A DNA stretch of 64,000 nucleotides from a virus. Positions 1 through 5,176 of this stretch are shown here, piece after piece. The stretch covers positions 1 to 64,000 of IMG/VR virus record IMGVR_UViG_3300030101_002616; one strand, written 5' to 3'. The notes under the pieces are model-generated. The model was not told where the DNA came from. It did not search any database and saw nothing but the letters and a program-made list of their open reading frames with translations. The translations under genes were made by a program, and so were the position numbers. Every line of letters starts with the position of its first letter. Position 1 is the first letter of the stretch.

Positions 1-377
1 TCAGTAGTTTCTACAATTTGAACTCGTAATGGGAACTCCTGTCCTTCAAAAGAAGCAATAGGATTAAGAACATTTACGACAAGTATTTCGTTGCCCATGT
101 CATCCATTTCCCAAGCTTGATCATCTCCAACTGAGATACCAAGTGCACTCTGTACATCCGCAGGTGTAGCTGGTTGCCACGCTCTACGCGCAGAGTTTCT
201 ACTAAATCTGTTATCAGATTGATTAAATACAAACGCAGCTGACAAGCCGCGAGATCCTTCTTTGACTTCTGCCAATTCCATTTGGACAAAGCCACCTTCA
301 ATCTTTCTAAATCTTGTAAGTAAAGTTTGACCTAGTTTTAGAGTGTTAAGGTCGCCACTGTGCAATAAATTTGCCAT
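1..377 (-). CDS. hypothetical protein, 3' end outside the window
   Basis: The frame opens with ATG at 377 (MANLLHSGDLNTLKLG) and stays open for 125 codons to the left edge, so the C-terminus is missing. It is soluble, with no signal peptide or membrane segment, and mixes charged and hydrophobic residues (VQMELAEVKEG, WEMDDMGNEILVVNVLNP). The N-terminal half could be a small beta-barrel, and a single-stranded DNA-binding role in the leftward, probably early or replication, block is possible, but I see no diagnostic motif. The start is supported by the AT-rich leader with an ATTAACATTATT-type motif that also precedes neighbouring leftward genes. A shorter frame in another register inside it is ignored. 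Confidence 0.6.
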   Translation of the reverse strand, partial: MANLLHSGDLNTLKLGQTLLTRFRKIEGGFVQMELAEVKEGSRGLSAAFVFNQSDNRFSRNSARRAWQPATPADVQSALGISVGDDQAWEMDDMGNEILVVNVLNPIASFEGQEFPLRVQIVETT

Positions 378-397
378 GATAATAATGTTAATAATGA

Positions 398-637
398 TTA
401 ATAATAATAGATAATTGTTCCTTCGTGGTCAACAAATGTTTTCAGTGTCTCTGTTTCTTCAGTTTCAACTGGTTCTTCTATTGCGTGAAGGTCTTTGTGA
501 TTGCTTGTGCATTCACCTAGAAAATGTAAGGCATCTATCTCATCCCTAAAAGTTCTAGAAAATTTGTGTGTGTGATAGATTGGGTCACAATCGTGTTCAT
601 CACAACTGTTTGCAGTGTAAGTAACTACGTAGCGCAT
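398..637 (-). CDS. small acidic hypothetical protein (79 aa)
   Basis: I start this gene at the ATG at 637 (MRYVVTYTANSCDEHDC) rather than further upstream, because that ATG directly follows the CATTATTAAC leader motif and the longer version would run into the next gene. The product has a His/Cys/Asp-rich patch (CDEHDCDPIYHTHKF) that might bind a metal and an acidic C-terminal half ending in three tyrosines. No family recognised. It sits 20 bases upstream of the leftward gene that starts at 377. Confidence 0.5.
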   Translation of the reverse strand: MRYVVTYTANSCDEHDCDPIYHTHKFSRTFRDEIDALHFLGECTSNHKDLHAIEEPVETEETETLKTFVDHEGTIIYYY

Positions 638-707
638 GTTAATAATGTATAAAAGGTTAATAAATGTGGTTAGCTTAGCCGTCTTTACAGCGCGGCTACT
701 CTGTTTA

Positions 708-1166
708 TTATACGGCAATGCAAGTGCCATCATCAAAATCTGCTTTAGAAGCTTTCAAAAGATACTCTTCTACACCTTCTAGGTCAAGTCGTTCTAGAAC
801 TTCTCCCATCCATTCATCTGTATCACTAAGGTAAGTTAAATATCCAAAAGGATTTATCATCTGTCCCTCTGCATCAAATATTGCCATCTCATACTCATCA
901 TAATCTGCAAAAGTATGGTCTCCATTTATAATAGATACATACCATCCGTTATCAAAATCTATAATTGCTCTGTATTTGAAACTTGCAACTGTATTATGAT
1001 AGTTATAGTCTTTAAGCCATAAAAGATCTTTAAACTTTAATGTGTTATTATTAATTTTTGGTATTTTCTCGCCCTCTTCTTTAGGCCATGAGCCACCAAG
1101 AGGCAATGTCTTGTGATGATTTAATATATCAAATTGTTCATCTCTAAGTTTTAATGCGTTTTCCAT
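708..1166 (-). CDS. hypothetical protein (152 aa)
   Basis: A soluble acidic protein starting MENALKLRDEQFDILNHHK. The central part alternates aromatic and hydrophobic residues (KYRAIIDFDNGWYVSIINGD), which suggests a beta-rich domain, and the C-terminal third is helical (WMGEVLERLDLEGVEEYLL). I do not recognise a family; the pattern is that of small phage early proteins. Its start overlaps by 23 bases the end of the small membrane protein gene read just before it, so the two are probably cotranscribed leftward. The leader carries a perfect copy of the 12-base ATGTTAATAATG motif (plus-strand sense). Confidence 0.6.
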   Translation of the reverse strand: MENALKLRDEQFDILNHHKTLPLGGSWPKEEGEKIPKINNNTLKFKDLLWLKDYNYHNTVASFKYRAIIDFDNGWYVSIINGDHTFADYDEYEMAIFDAEGQMINPFGYLTYLSDTDEWMGEVLERLDLEGVEEYLLKASKADFDDGTCIAV

Positions 1167-1317
1167 GTCGTTTAAATGTAAGTAATGTTAATAATGTTAA
1201 TGTAATGGCAGGATGTATGATAACAAACAGCCATATGTTAATCTCTTTGTATGTAAGTCCTGTGATGTCAGACATCAAGTACATAGCACCTACACATAGG
1301 TCAAATAATTCTGCCAT
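1144..1317 (-). CDS. small membrane protein (57 aa)
   Basis: A short open frame from ATG 1317 to TAG 1144-1146. The first 30 residues are amphipathic (MAELFDLCVGAMYLMSDITG) and are followed by one clear membrane helix (IWLFVIIHPAITLTLLTLL) and a basic tail (KRHGKRIKT). This predicts a single-pass inner-membrane protein with its C-terminus in the cytoplasm. Many phages carry such one-helix proteins in early regions; the function is unknown and a holin-like role cannot be excluded. The reading frame overlaps the following gene by 23 bases. Confidence 0.5.
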   Translation of the reverse strand: MAELFDLCVGAMYLMSDITGLTYKEINIWLFVIIHPAITLTLLTLLTFKRHGKRIKT

Positions 1318-1344
1318 AATATAAATGTTTTAAATGTTAATATA

Positions 1345-1434
1345 AAAGAGAGTACAGATCCTAGTCTTATTTCTGTATTTCACCGCTTATAATAATATCG
1401 GGATGGTGGTTATGTGCACTAACCAACTCTCTTT
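1345..1434. ncRNA. candidate structured RNA, cloverleaf-like, 90 nt
   Basis: A perfect 9-bp closing stem pairs 1345-1353 with 1426-1434. Inside it are a 5-bp stem (ACAGA with TCTGT) next to the closing helix, a 4-bp stem CACC/GGTG with further CCG/CGG pairing, and a 5-bp stem with a 7-base loop (GGTTA/TAACC around TGTGCAC). This makes a four-way junction with tRNA-like proportions. No canonical T-loop (TTCRA) or anticodon loop is seen on either strand, so I do not call a tRNA. Read leftward, the closing helix is followed by a short U-run (TTTTAT), which would also fit a processed or terminated RNA. Confidence 0.35.
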
Positions 1435-1468
1435 ATGGGAAGCTACTAATCACTTCACTCCCTGTTAT

Positions 1469-1527
1469 ATCTCGTCCAACCTTTAGCATAAAGCTTAGTC
1501 AGTTGGTTAGGGAAAACCCGACGAGAT
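1469..1527. ncRNA. candidate structured RNA, three-way junction, 59 nt
   Basis: An 8-bp perfect stem pairs 1469-1476 (ATCTCGTC) with 1520-1527 (GACGAGAT). Stacked on it is a GGG-AAAA-CCC hairpin (1510-1519), and a CAAC/GTTG arm (1477-1480 with 1502-1505) encloses a weak inner hairpin. The rightward reading is followed by TATCTTTTT, so it could terminate rightward transcripts. Read leftward, it begins at the stop codon of the lipoprotein gene. It does not match hammerhead, pistol or tRNA consensus as far as I can judge. Confidence 0.3.
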
Positions 1528-1667
1528 TATCTTTTTAAATTACAATGTGATTTAACATAGCCCTTACCTGTTAATACTTTAGGTGATGAGCAAGATGTTA
1601 ACCACACCGCAAGGACAAAGAGTACAACTAGTACTCCAAAGTCCTTAAGTGTATAGTTACTATTCAT
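1527..1667 (-). CDS. tiny lipoprotein (46 aa)
   Basis: The frame runs from ATG 1667 to TAA 1527-1529. It has a hydrophobic signal segment (VLVVLFVLAVWLTSC) ending in a lipobox LTSC followed by SS, so the predicted mature peptide is a lipidated stub of about 20 residues with a basic end (KR). Such minute lipoproteins recur in Bacteroidetes phages and are sometimes outer spanins; here the distance from the endolysin genes makes that only a guess. The start codon overlaps the stop of the upstream membrane protein gene by 8 bases, which argues for translational coupling. Confidence 0.55.
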   Translation of the reverse strand: MNSNYTLKDFGVLVVLFVLAVWLTSCSSPKVLTGKGYVKSHCNLKR

Positions 1668-1893
1668 CTTTATCTAGATAATTTTTGTAACTCCAGTTAT
1701 CCTGTTTAGTTTGATACATTTCTGCACGCTTGACAGATCCTGCACATACTAATACACATACAGCTGCGCCACACGCATATAGTATTGAAGTAGAAGTAAC
1801 TGCAACAATACCAAATCCAATAGCACCAGCCATAGAAATTAAGCAAAGTAGTTGATAGCAGAACTTGAGTCTGCCGTAAGAATAATAAGACAT
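1660..1893 (-). CDS. small two-helix membrane protein (77 aa)
   Basis: Starts MSYYSYGRLKFCYQLL and contains two hydrophobic helices (about residues 13-33 and 36-52) with a short turn, then a charged tail (KRAEMYQTKQDNW). It is predicted to be an inner-membrane hairpin. The function is unknown; holin-like size and topology are compatible but there is no family match that I recognise. It is the first gene of a leftward unit that continues into the tiny lipoprotein gene (8-base overlap). A candidate TAGGTTTG -7 box lies about 47 bases upstream of the start. Confidence 0.55.
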   Translation of the reverse strand: MSYYSYGRLKFCYQLLCLISMAGAIGFGIVAVTSTSILYACGAAVCVLVCAGSVKRAEMYQTKQDNWSYKNYLDKDE

Positions 1894-1939
1894 AATGTAA
1901 GTAATTAAAGTTAATAAATGTTATATAATGTAATAGGAA

Positions 1940-1947
1940 CAAACCTA
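1940..1947 (-). promoter_or_regulatory. candidate leftward Bacteroidetes -7 box
   Basis: Read leftward the sequence is TAGGTTTG, a perfect TAnnTTTG box. A good -33 TTG is not present at the usual 19-base spacing (only TTC), so it is a half-match. It lies between the terminator at about 2020-2054 and the membrane protein gene starting at 1893, where a promoter is expected. Confidence 0.35.
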
Positions 1948-2019
1948 TTCAATGTGAAAAAGTGGTAGGAAGTGGCGAATACAGTCTAGTATACACACTC
2001 TCGTATCGTAGTACAACCT

Positions 2020-2054
2020 AACAAAAAATAAAAAGAAAGAGGCCTAAGCCTCTT
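2020..2054 (-). terminator. rho-independent terminator
   Basis: Read leftward: a 7-bp stem AAGAGGC / GCCTCTT with a 4-base loop, then a long U-rich tract. It starts a few bases after the stop codon of the leftward gene at 2060-2299 and closes that transcript. Confidence 0.8.
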
Positions 2055-2059
2055 GCTTG

Positions 2060-2299
2060 TTACAAAGTTACTTTATCAACAGTAGAATAATCGTTGATAG
2101 TAGCAATGATTTGACCGTCTTCACTAGTCACATAGTTAAAGTCTGCAATGTTCTTACACTCTTGCGAATTTTTACCAACAGGATAGTAGGTAGTCAAACC
2201 CTTACCATTAATACACGCAACAAAGTTGCCGTTAGGGCCGTGCACTAGCTCAGCCGATACATAGCCTGCTTCACGCAGGTAATCAATAAATTTGTTCAT
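2060..2299 (-). CDS. hypothetical protein (79 aa)
   Basis: I use the ATG at 2299 (MNKFIDYLREAGYVSAELV) rather than the GTG two codons upstream. The product begins with an amphipathic helix and continues as a beta-rich domain (NGNFVACINGKGLTTYYPVG). No family recognised. It is the first gene of the leftward block, reads away from the late genes, and is followed directly by a strong terminator, so it forms a single-gene transcript. Confidence 0.6.
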   Translation of the reverse strand: MNKFIDYLREAGYVSAELVHGPNGNFVACINGKGLTTYYPVGKNSQECKNIADFNYVTSEDGQIIATINDYSTVDKVTL

Positions 2300-2393
2300 A
2301 ATCACAATTGTTTAATAATTTAGCACGGGACTATCCCAATACTCGATACCTAGTGGGGGTCTTTGCAATAGTTGGTCTACGCTCTCAAAGATT

Positions 2394-2423
2394 TTGGTGG
2401 TTAAAAATTTTTTAGTAGTTTTG
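2394..2423 (+). promoter_or_regulatory. Bacteroidetes-type promoter
   Basis: TTG at 2394-2396 (within TTTTG), then 19 bases, then TAGTTTTG at 2416-2423. Both boxes and the spacing match the -33/-7 promoter of Bacteroidetes. Transcription would start near 2430 and run rightward, about 350 bases ahead of the first gene, so it would make either a long leader or a small RNA. Confidence 0.6.
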
Positions 2424-2719
2424 CATTCAGAAGCACACAATATGTGTATCACCCCAGAGGGCCGAGAGGTAGTTATGGGGTCAGACGTTGGATTGTAGAT
2501 CTTAAATAAAGATTAGAGTTTTCTCCAATAGCTTCTAAAAAGGCGGATATAGCCAACGGTTAGGGCACATTACACACAGGTAGGTGTGATGAATTAACAT
2601 CAGTATTAGTGTCCTTAGGTAGTCCAAAAGACAGCACTGCCAGCGGTAAAATTCCAACTGAAATTAGCAAATCTCCTAGGGTCTTCCTATATCCATATGT
2701 GAAGTTATTTACAAAACAC

Positions 2720-2751
2720 TTGCATTTGTAAATTATTTTATTATACCTTTG
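2720..2751 (+). promoter_or_regulatory. Bacteroidetes-type promoter for the GroES-led operon
   Basis: TTG at 2720-2722 and TACCTTTG at 2744-2751 with 21 bases between, in very AT-rich sequence. The predicted transcript starts near 2758, about 20 bases before the GroES-like start codon. It is well placed to drive the whole rightward block. Confidence 0.65.
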
Positions 2752-2777
2752 CAATATTGAACTAATAATAGATAACA

Positions 2778-3053
2778 ATGGCAAAAGAATTCACATTTAA
2801 ACCATTTGGTGCATGGATAGTAGTACCAAGACCTGATAAAAAGAAGACAGATGCAGGCATCATTCTAGATGACGAGACTGCAAGACAATTACAAACAAAC
2901 ATAGTAGAAGTATTGGCGGTAGGACCACAAGTTTCGCAATGTGAGAAAGGCGATAAGATTATGGTAGACCCAAATACAGAAGCAATGCTGATTCATATTG
3001 ATGAAGTGCAGTACTTGTTTGTTAATGAATTCCAAGTATTAGGTAAGTTCTAA
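2778..3053 (+). CDS. GroES-like co-chaperonin (91 aa)
   Basis: The sequence keeps the GroES 10-kDa barrel pattern: an N-terminal strand with a KPFGAWIVVPRPD stretch, the mobile loop region KKTDAGIILDDE (compare KTxGGIxL), the VLAVGP turn, then KGDKIMVDPN and a C-terminal strand YLFVNEFQVLGKF. Length is close to bacterial GroES (about 95 aa). Phage versions such as T4 gp31 replace host GroES so that the host GroEL chamber can fold a large capsid protein; that is the likely role here, in the cytoplasm. It is the first rightward gene, with its own promoter, and its stop overlaps the next start (TAATG). Confidence 0.85.
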   Translation: MAKEFTFKPFGAWIVVPRPDKKKTDAGIILDDETARQLQTNIVEVLAVGPQVSQCEKGDKIMVDPNTEAMLIHIDEVQYLFVNEFQVLGKF

Positions 3054-3319
3054 TGAAAGTGCCAGGAACAGTCACAATAAACCTGGACGACTACTTAGAA
3101 CTAGTAGAACATACCCACAAAACTAACGATCTAAAAGAAAATACGTCCAGAGCAGCCAAAGAAATGTCTGTGTTCTTGTCATTCTTGTGTACAAGAGAAG
3201 ATATATCTAAATATATAGACGAGTTTAATAGACAGTCTAAAACTGCTACTATTGTGTTAGAAAACGATAGAGCAACAATACAGTTTAAGGATGATCAAAA
3301 CAAAATTTCAGACAAATAG
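3053..3319 (+). CDS. hypothetical protein (88 aa)
   Basis: Starts at the ATG overlapping the GroES stop (TAATG), which suggests coupled translation. The N-terminal MKVPGTVTINLDDYLELVE stretch looks like a small DNA-binding or scaffold module common to many phage proteins, followed by helices rich in Lys and Glu. No family recognised. Its last 29 bases overlap the next gene. Confidence 0.6.
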   Translation: MKVPGTVTINLDDYLELVEHTHKTNDLKENTSRAAKEMSVFLSFLCTREDISKYIDEFNRQSKTATIVLENDRATIQFKDDQNKISDK

Positions 3320-3482
3320 TTGGGAAGAGTTGTTTGCACTGTACGATGAATTTGAAAAAAAATTAGAAATGTGGTCAGAGAAGAATATTAATTGTACATG
3401 GGATATACAGGTTCTAATAGGGGACCATGAATATACTTTGATAGTTACAGTACAAGATGAAAGCGGAAAAGAAGAAGAATAA
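3291..3482 (+). CDS. hypothetical protein (63 aa)
   Basis: A short acidic protein (MIKTKFQTNSWEELFALYDE) with an N-terminal helix and a C-terminal beta hairpin (WDIQVLIGDHEYTLIVTVQDE). It overlaps genes on both sides (29 and 26 bases), as is usual in this packed stretch. Function unknown. Confidence 0.5.
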   Translation: MIKTKFQTNSWEELFALYDEFEKKLEMWSEKNINCTWDIQVLIGDHEYTLIVTVQDESGKEEE

Positions 3483-3639
3483 AAGAAGAATATACATAGA
3501 CAATAAACCTATGAAGGTTGCATATGAAGTGTATGAACTTTTAGAAAACCAAAAGTTACAGATACAGCAGTATGAAGCTATACTTGCTGCATACTTAAAA
3601 GAAAAAGAAGAAGCGAATGGAACAGAAGATAACGATTAA
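3457..3639 (+). CDS. small coiled-coil protein (60 aa)
   Basis: A very basic N-terminus (MKAEKKKNKRRIYIDNK) leads into one long helix (VYELLENQKLQIQQYEAIL) with a heptad-like pattern, ending acidic. No recognised family. It overlaps the preceding gene by 26 bases and the following winged-helix gene by 23. Confidence 0.5.
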   Translation: MKAEKKKNKRRIYIDNKPMKVAYEVYELLENQKLQIQQYEAILAAYLKEKEEANGTEDND

Positions 3640-3949
3640 CGTAAACTCTACACTAAAATATTTACAGTTTTGGAACGGCGTGTTTAATCTTACTACTACA
3701 GAGATACGAGTTTTAGCAACACTTGTAGATTCTGCTAATATACTTGAAGATCCTAACATATGCTCTGCTAAAGTTAAGAAAGCAGCTGCAAAAACTCTAG
3801 GATTAGTAGACTTTAATACACTGAACAACTATGTAAAGAAAATGAAAGATAAAAGAGCTATACGTAAAGAAGGCAAAAACTATATACTAAACAGACTGTT
3901 AGATTTAAGCACTAAAAAAGTAGAGGTAAATATTAACTGGAATGAGTAA
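3617..3949 (+). CDS. winged-helix-like DNA-binding protein (110 aa)
   Basis: The middle of the protein reads as a helix-turn-helix with wing: LTTTEIRVLATLVDSANIL, then KKAAAKTLGLVDFNTLNNYV as a recognition-type helix pair and KKMKDKRAIRKEGKNYILN as wing strands. The LT..E..VL..L opening is typical of MarR/replication-initiator-type winged helices. It probably regulates phage transcription or helps packaging or replication; the sequence does not decide which. It lies among small genes between GroES and the terminase and overlaps its neighbours by 23 and 8 bases. Confidence 0.55.
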   Translation: MEQKITINVNSTLKYLQFWNGVFNLTTTEIRVLATLVDSANILEDPNICSAKVKKAAAKTLGLVDFNTLNNYVKKMKDKRAIRKEGKNYILNRLLDLSTKKVEVNINWNE

Positions 3950-4241
3950 AGACAAGCTGCCTAGTATTTGGCAAATGACTAAGAGTTTTAGTAAAGATCT
4001 TACTAAATATATTTCTGAAGGAGCTCCTAATGTGAGTCCTGAGGATTATACAGCTAGATTATCTGACTGTAATAGTTGTGAGCATATAATAAGGGAGAGA
4101 ATGAGATGTGGTAAGTGTGGATGTTTGATAGAACACAAAGCAAAATGGAAAACAACTACATGTCCTATAAACAAATGGAAGGCACAAGACAATGGCAAAG
4201 TCAAAAAAGGAGATAATACAAACTCTGGCAACAAAGTATAA
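3942..4241 (+). CDS. zinc-ribbon protein (99 aa)
   Basis: The central part has CNSC, CGKCGC and a later CP in a spacing that fits one zinc ribbon, with basic residues between (about residues 43-75). The N-terminus MSKDKLPSIWQMTKSFSKDL and the following GAPNVSPEDYTARL stretch resemble a small zinc-binding protein carried by many phages, usually without known function. Nucleic-acid binding is the natural guess. It overlaps the IHF-like gene by 50 bases, an unusually long overlap, but both frames look well formed. Confidence 0.65.
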   Translation: MSKDKLPSIWQMTKSFSKDLTKYISEGAPNVSPEDYTARLSDCNSCEHIIRERMRCGKCGCLIEHKAKWKTTTCPINKWKAQDNGKVKKGDNTNSGNKV

Positions 4242-4407
4242 CTTACCTTTGGAAAAGGTAGAGAAGATTGTAAACAGTCAGTTTAAATATGTGACAAAGA
4301 TTATGTCAAACGGTAAGTTTGATAGTGTTAGACTACCATACTTTGGTAGATTCTACTCAAAGAAAGAAAGAAGAGATATATTAAATGGAACTACTGGAGA
4401 TAGTTGA
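4192..4407 (+). CDS. IHF/HU-like DNA-bending protein (71 aa)
   Basis: A helical N-terminal half (KKEIIQTLATKYNLPLEKVE, then VNSQFKYVTKIMSNGKF) is followed by a strand segment VRLPYFGRFYSKKERR, which matches the start of the HU/IHF beta saddle (compare IPGFGTF). It is shorter than HU (about 90 aa), lacking a full arm. crAss-like phages commonly encode IHF-like subunits near structural genes, where they may help DNA condensation or regulation. It overlaps the upstream zinc-ribbon gene by 50 bases and the downstream gene by 23. Confidence 0.6.
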   Translation: MAKSKKEIIQTLATKYNLPLEKVEKIVNSQFKYVTKIMSNGKFDSVRLPYFGRFYSKKERRDILNGTTGDS

Positions 4408-4888
4408 TAACGTAGCAGTGCCTTCACCATATGCACTAAGTATTATAGAATTTAAGGACTTAGATTCCAAACAACTTGCATATGTTTACTTTATGTGCGA
4501 TCACAGGTCACCATATGCAGTATATGACTTAGAAGCTAGACATGATGAAGTTACATTAGGAGTATATGGTAAAGATTACAAAGTACCTACAAAAGTACAA
4601 GCAGCTTGTAGTGCATATAGAAAACTTAAAGAAACATCAGCGGTAAAGTTGTTAAATGCAGCTAGATCGTCTGTTATAAAACTACAGAAGTATTTTGAAA
4701 CTGTAGATCTTACGCTTATGGATGATAATGGTAGGCCTATATTCCATGCAAAAGATTTAGTTGCTAATTTATCTAAGATGGGTGATGTAGTTGATGGGCT
4801 ATCAAAACTAGAAGAGCAAGTAGCTAAACAAGAACAAATAAATACAAATACACGCGGGGGAGTTGTAGTTAACAAATATAGTTCGTAG
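4385..4888 (+). CDS. hypothetical protein, possible small terminase subunit (167 aa)
   Basis: A mixed alpha/beta N-terminal half (VAVPSPYALSIIEFKDLDSK, YVYFMCDHRSPY) is followed by long helices (SAYRKLKETSAVKLLNAARS, LVANLSKMGDVVDGLSKLEE) ending with a Gln-rich segment. Helical oligomerising ends and a place just ahead of the large terminase make a TerS role possible, but I see no clear helix-turn-helix. Probably a conserved crAss-like gene of unknown function. Confidence 0.55.
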   Translation: MELLEIVDNVAVPSPYALSIIEFKDLDSKQLAYVYFMCDHRSPYAVYDLEARHDEVTLGVYGKDYKVPTKVQAACSAYRKLKETSAVKLLNAARSSVIKLQKYFETVDLTLMDDNGRPIFHAKDLVANLSKMGDVVDGLSKLEEQVAKQEQINTNTRGGVVVNKYSS

Positions 4889-4897
4889 ATTTGAGAG

Positions 4898-5176
4898 ATG
4901 GATTTTTTAGATGACATAGAAGATTATAATGCAGCAATGGATAATGCATACAACTTCGTCACAAAAAGAATAACTCTTGATGATATATTTGAAGAAGCTG
5001 ACTTAACTGGTAAGGTCAGCGAGTTCTATTTACCATTTGATCCAATACAAGGTGATGGTAGAGATGAAGCTACATTAGATCTGCTAATAGATCATTTTAT
5101 AAGCATAGAAGAATACGAAAAATGTCAGGAGTTACAGAACATAAAAGTAAAGTTTTCAAAGGAACCAAAGGACTAG
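4898..5176 (+). CDS. acidic hypothetical protein (92 aa)
   Basis: A strongly acidic protein (MDFLDDIEDYNAAMDNAYNF) with predicted helices and little else to classify it. It overlaps the beginning of the large terminase gene by 55 bases, so the two are likely translated together. It could be a terminase accessory or the small subunit; neither is shown by the sequence. Confidence 0.5.
   Translation: MDFLDDIEDYNAAMDNAYNFVTKRITLDDIFEEADLTGKVSEFYLPFDPIQGDGRDEATLDLLIDHFISIEEYEKCQELQNIKVKFSKEPKD

Larger units (their letters stand above)
2306..2777. other. noncoding divergent region
   Basis: About 470 bases without a credible gene between the leftward and rightward blocks. It contains a GGGA-CTA-TCCC hairpin near 2327-2337, two rightward promoters (2394-2423 and 2720-2751), and between them about 290 bases with several short hairpins: ACCCCA/TGGGGT, ATCTT/AAGAT, CACAC/GTGTG. 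One stretch (2542-2570) looks like the 5' half of a tRNA (acceptor strand and D-arm) with no matching 3' half. A leftward frame over 2560-2784 lacks an ATG and is probably not a gene. Confidence 0.5.

Noticed and set aside
74-301. Leftward frame of 75 codons
   Set aside because: It is a different register inside the better-supported gene that runs from 377 off the left edge.
1345-1434. Possible tRNA gene
   Set aside because: No T-loop TTCRA, no 7-base anticodon loop with U33 and no CCA-adjacent discriminator pattern on either strand.
1469-1527. Possible hammerhead or other ribozyme
   Set aside because: The junction lacks CUGANGA and GAAA in the required places; left as an unclassified structure.
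2560-2784. Leftward open frame of 74 codons in the divergent noncoding region
   Set aside because: It has only TTG starts, overlaps both the GroES promoter and the GroES start on the other strand, and has no leader motif.
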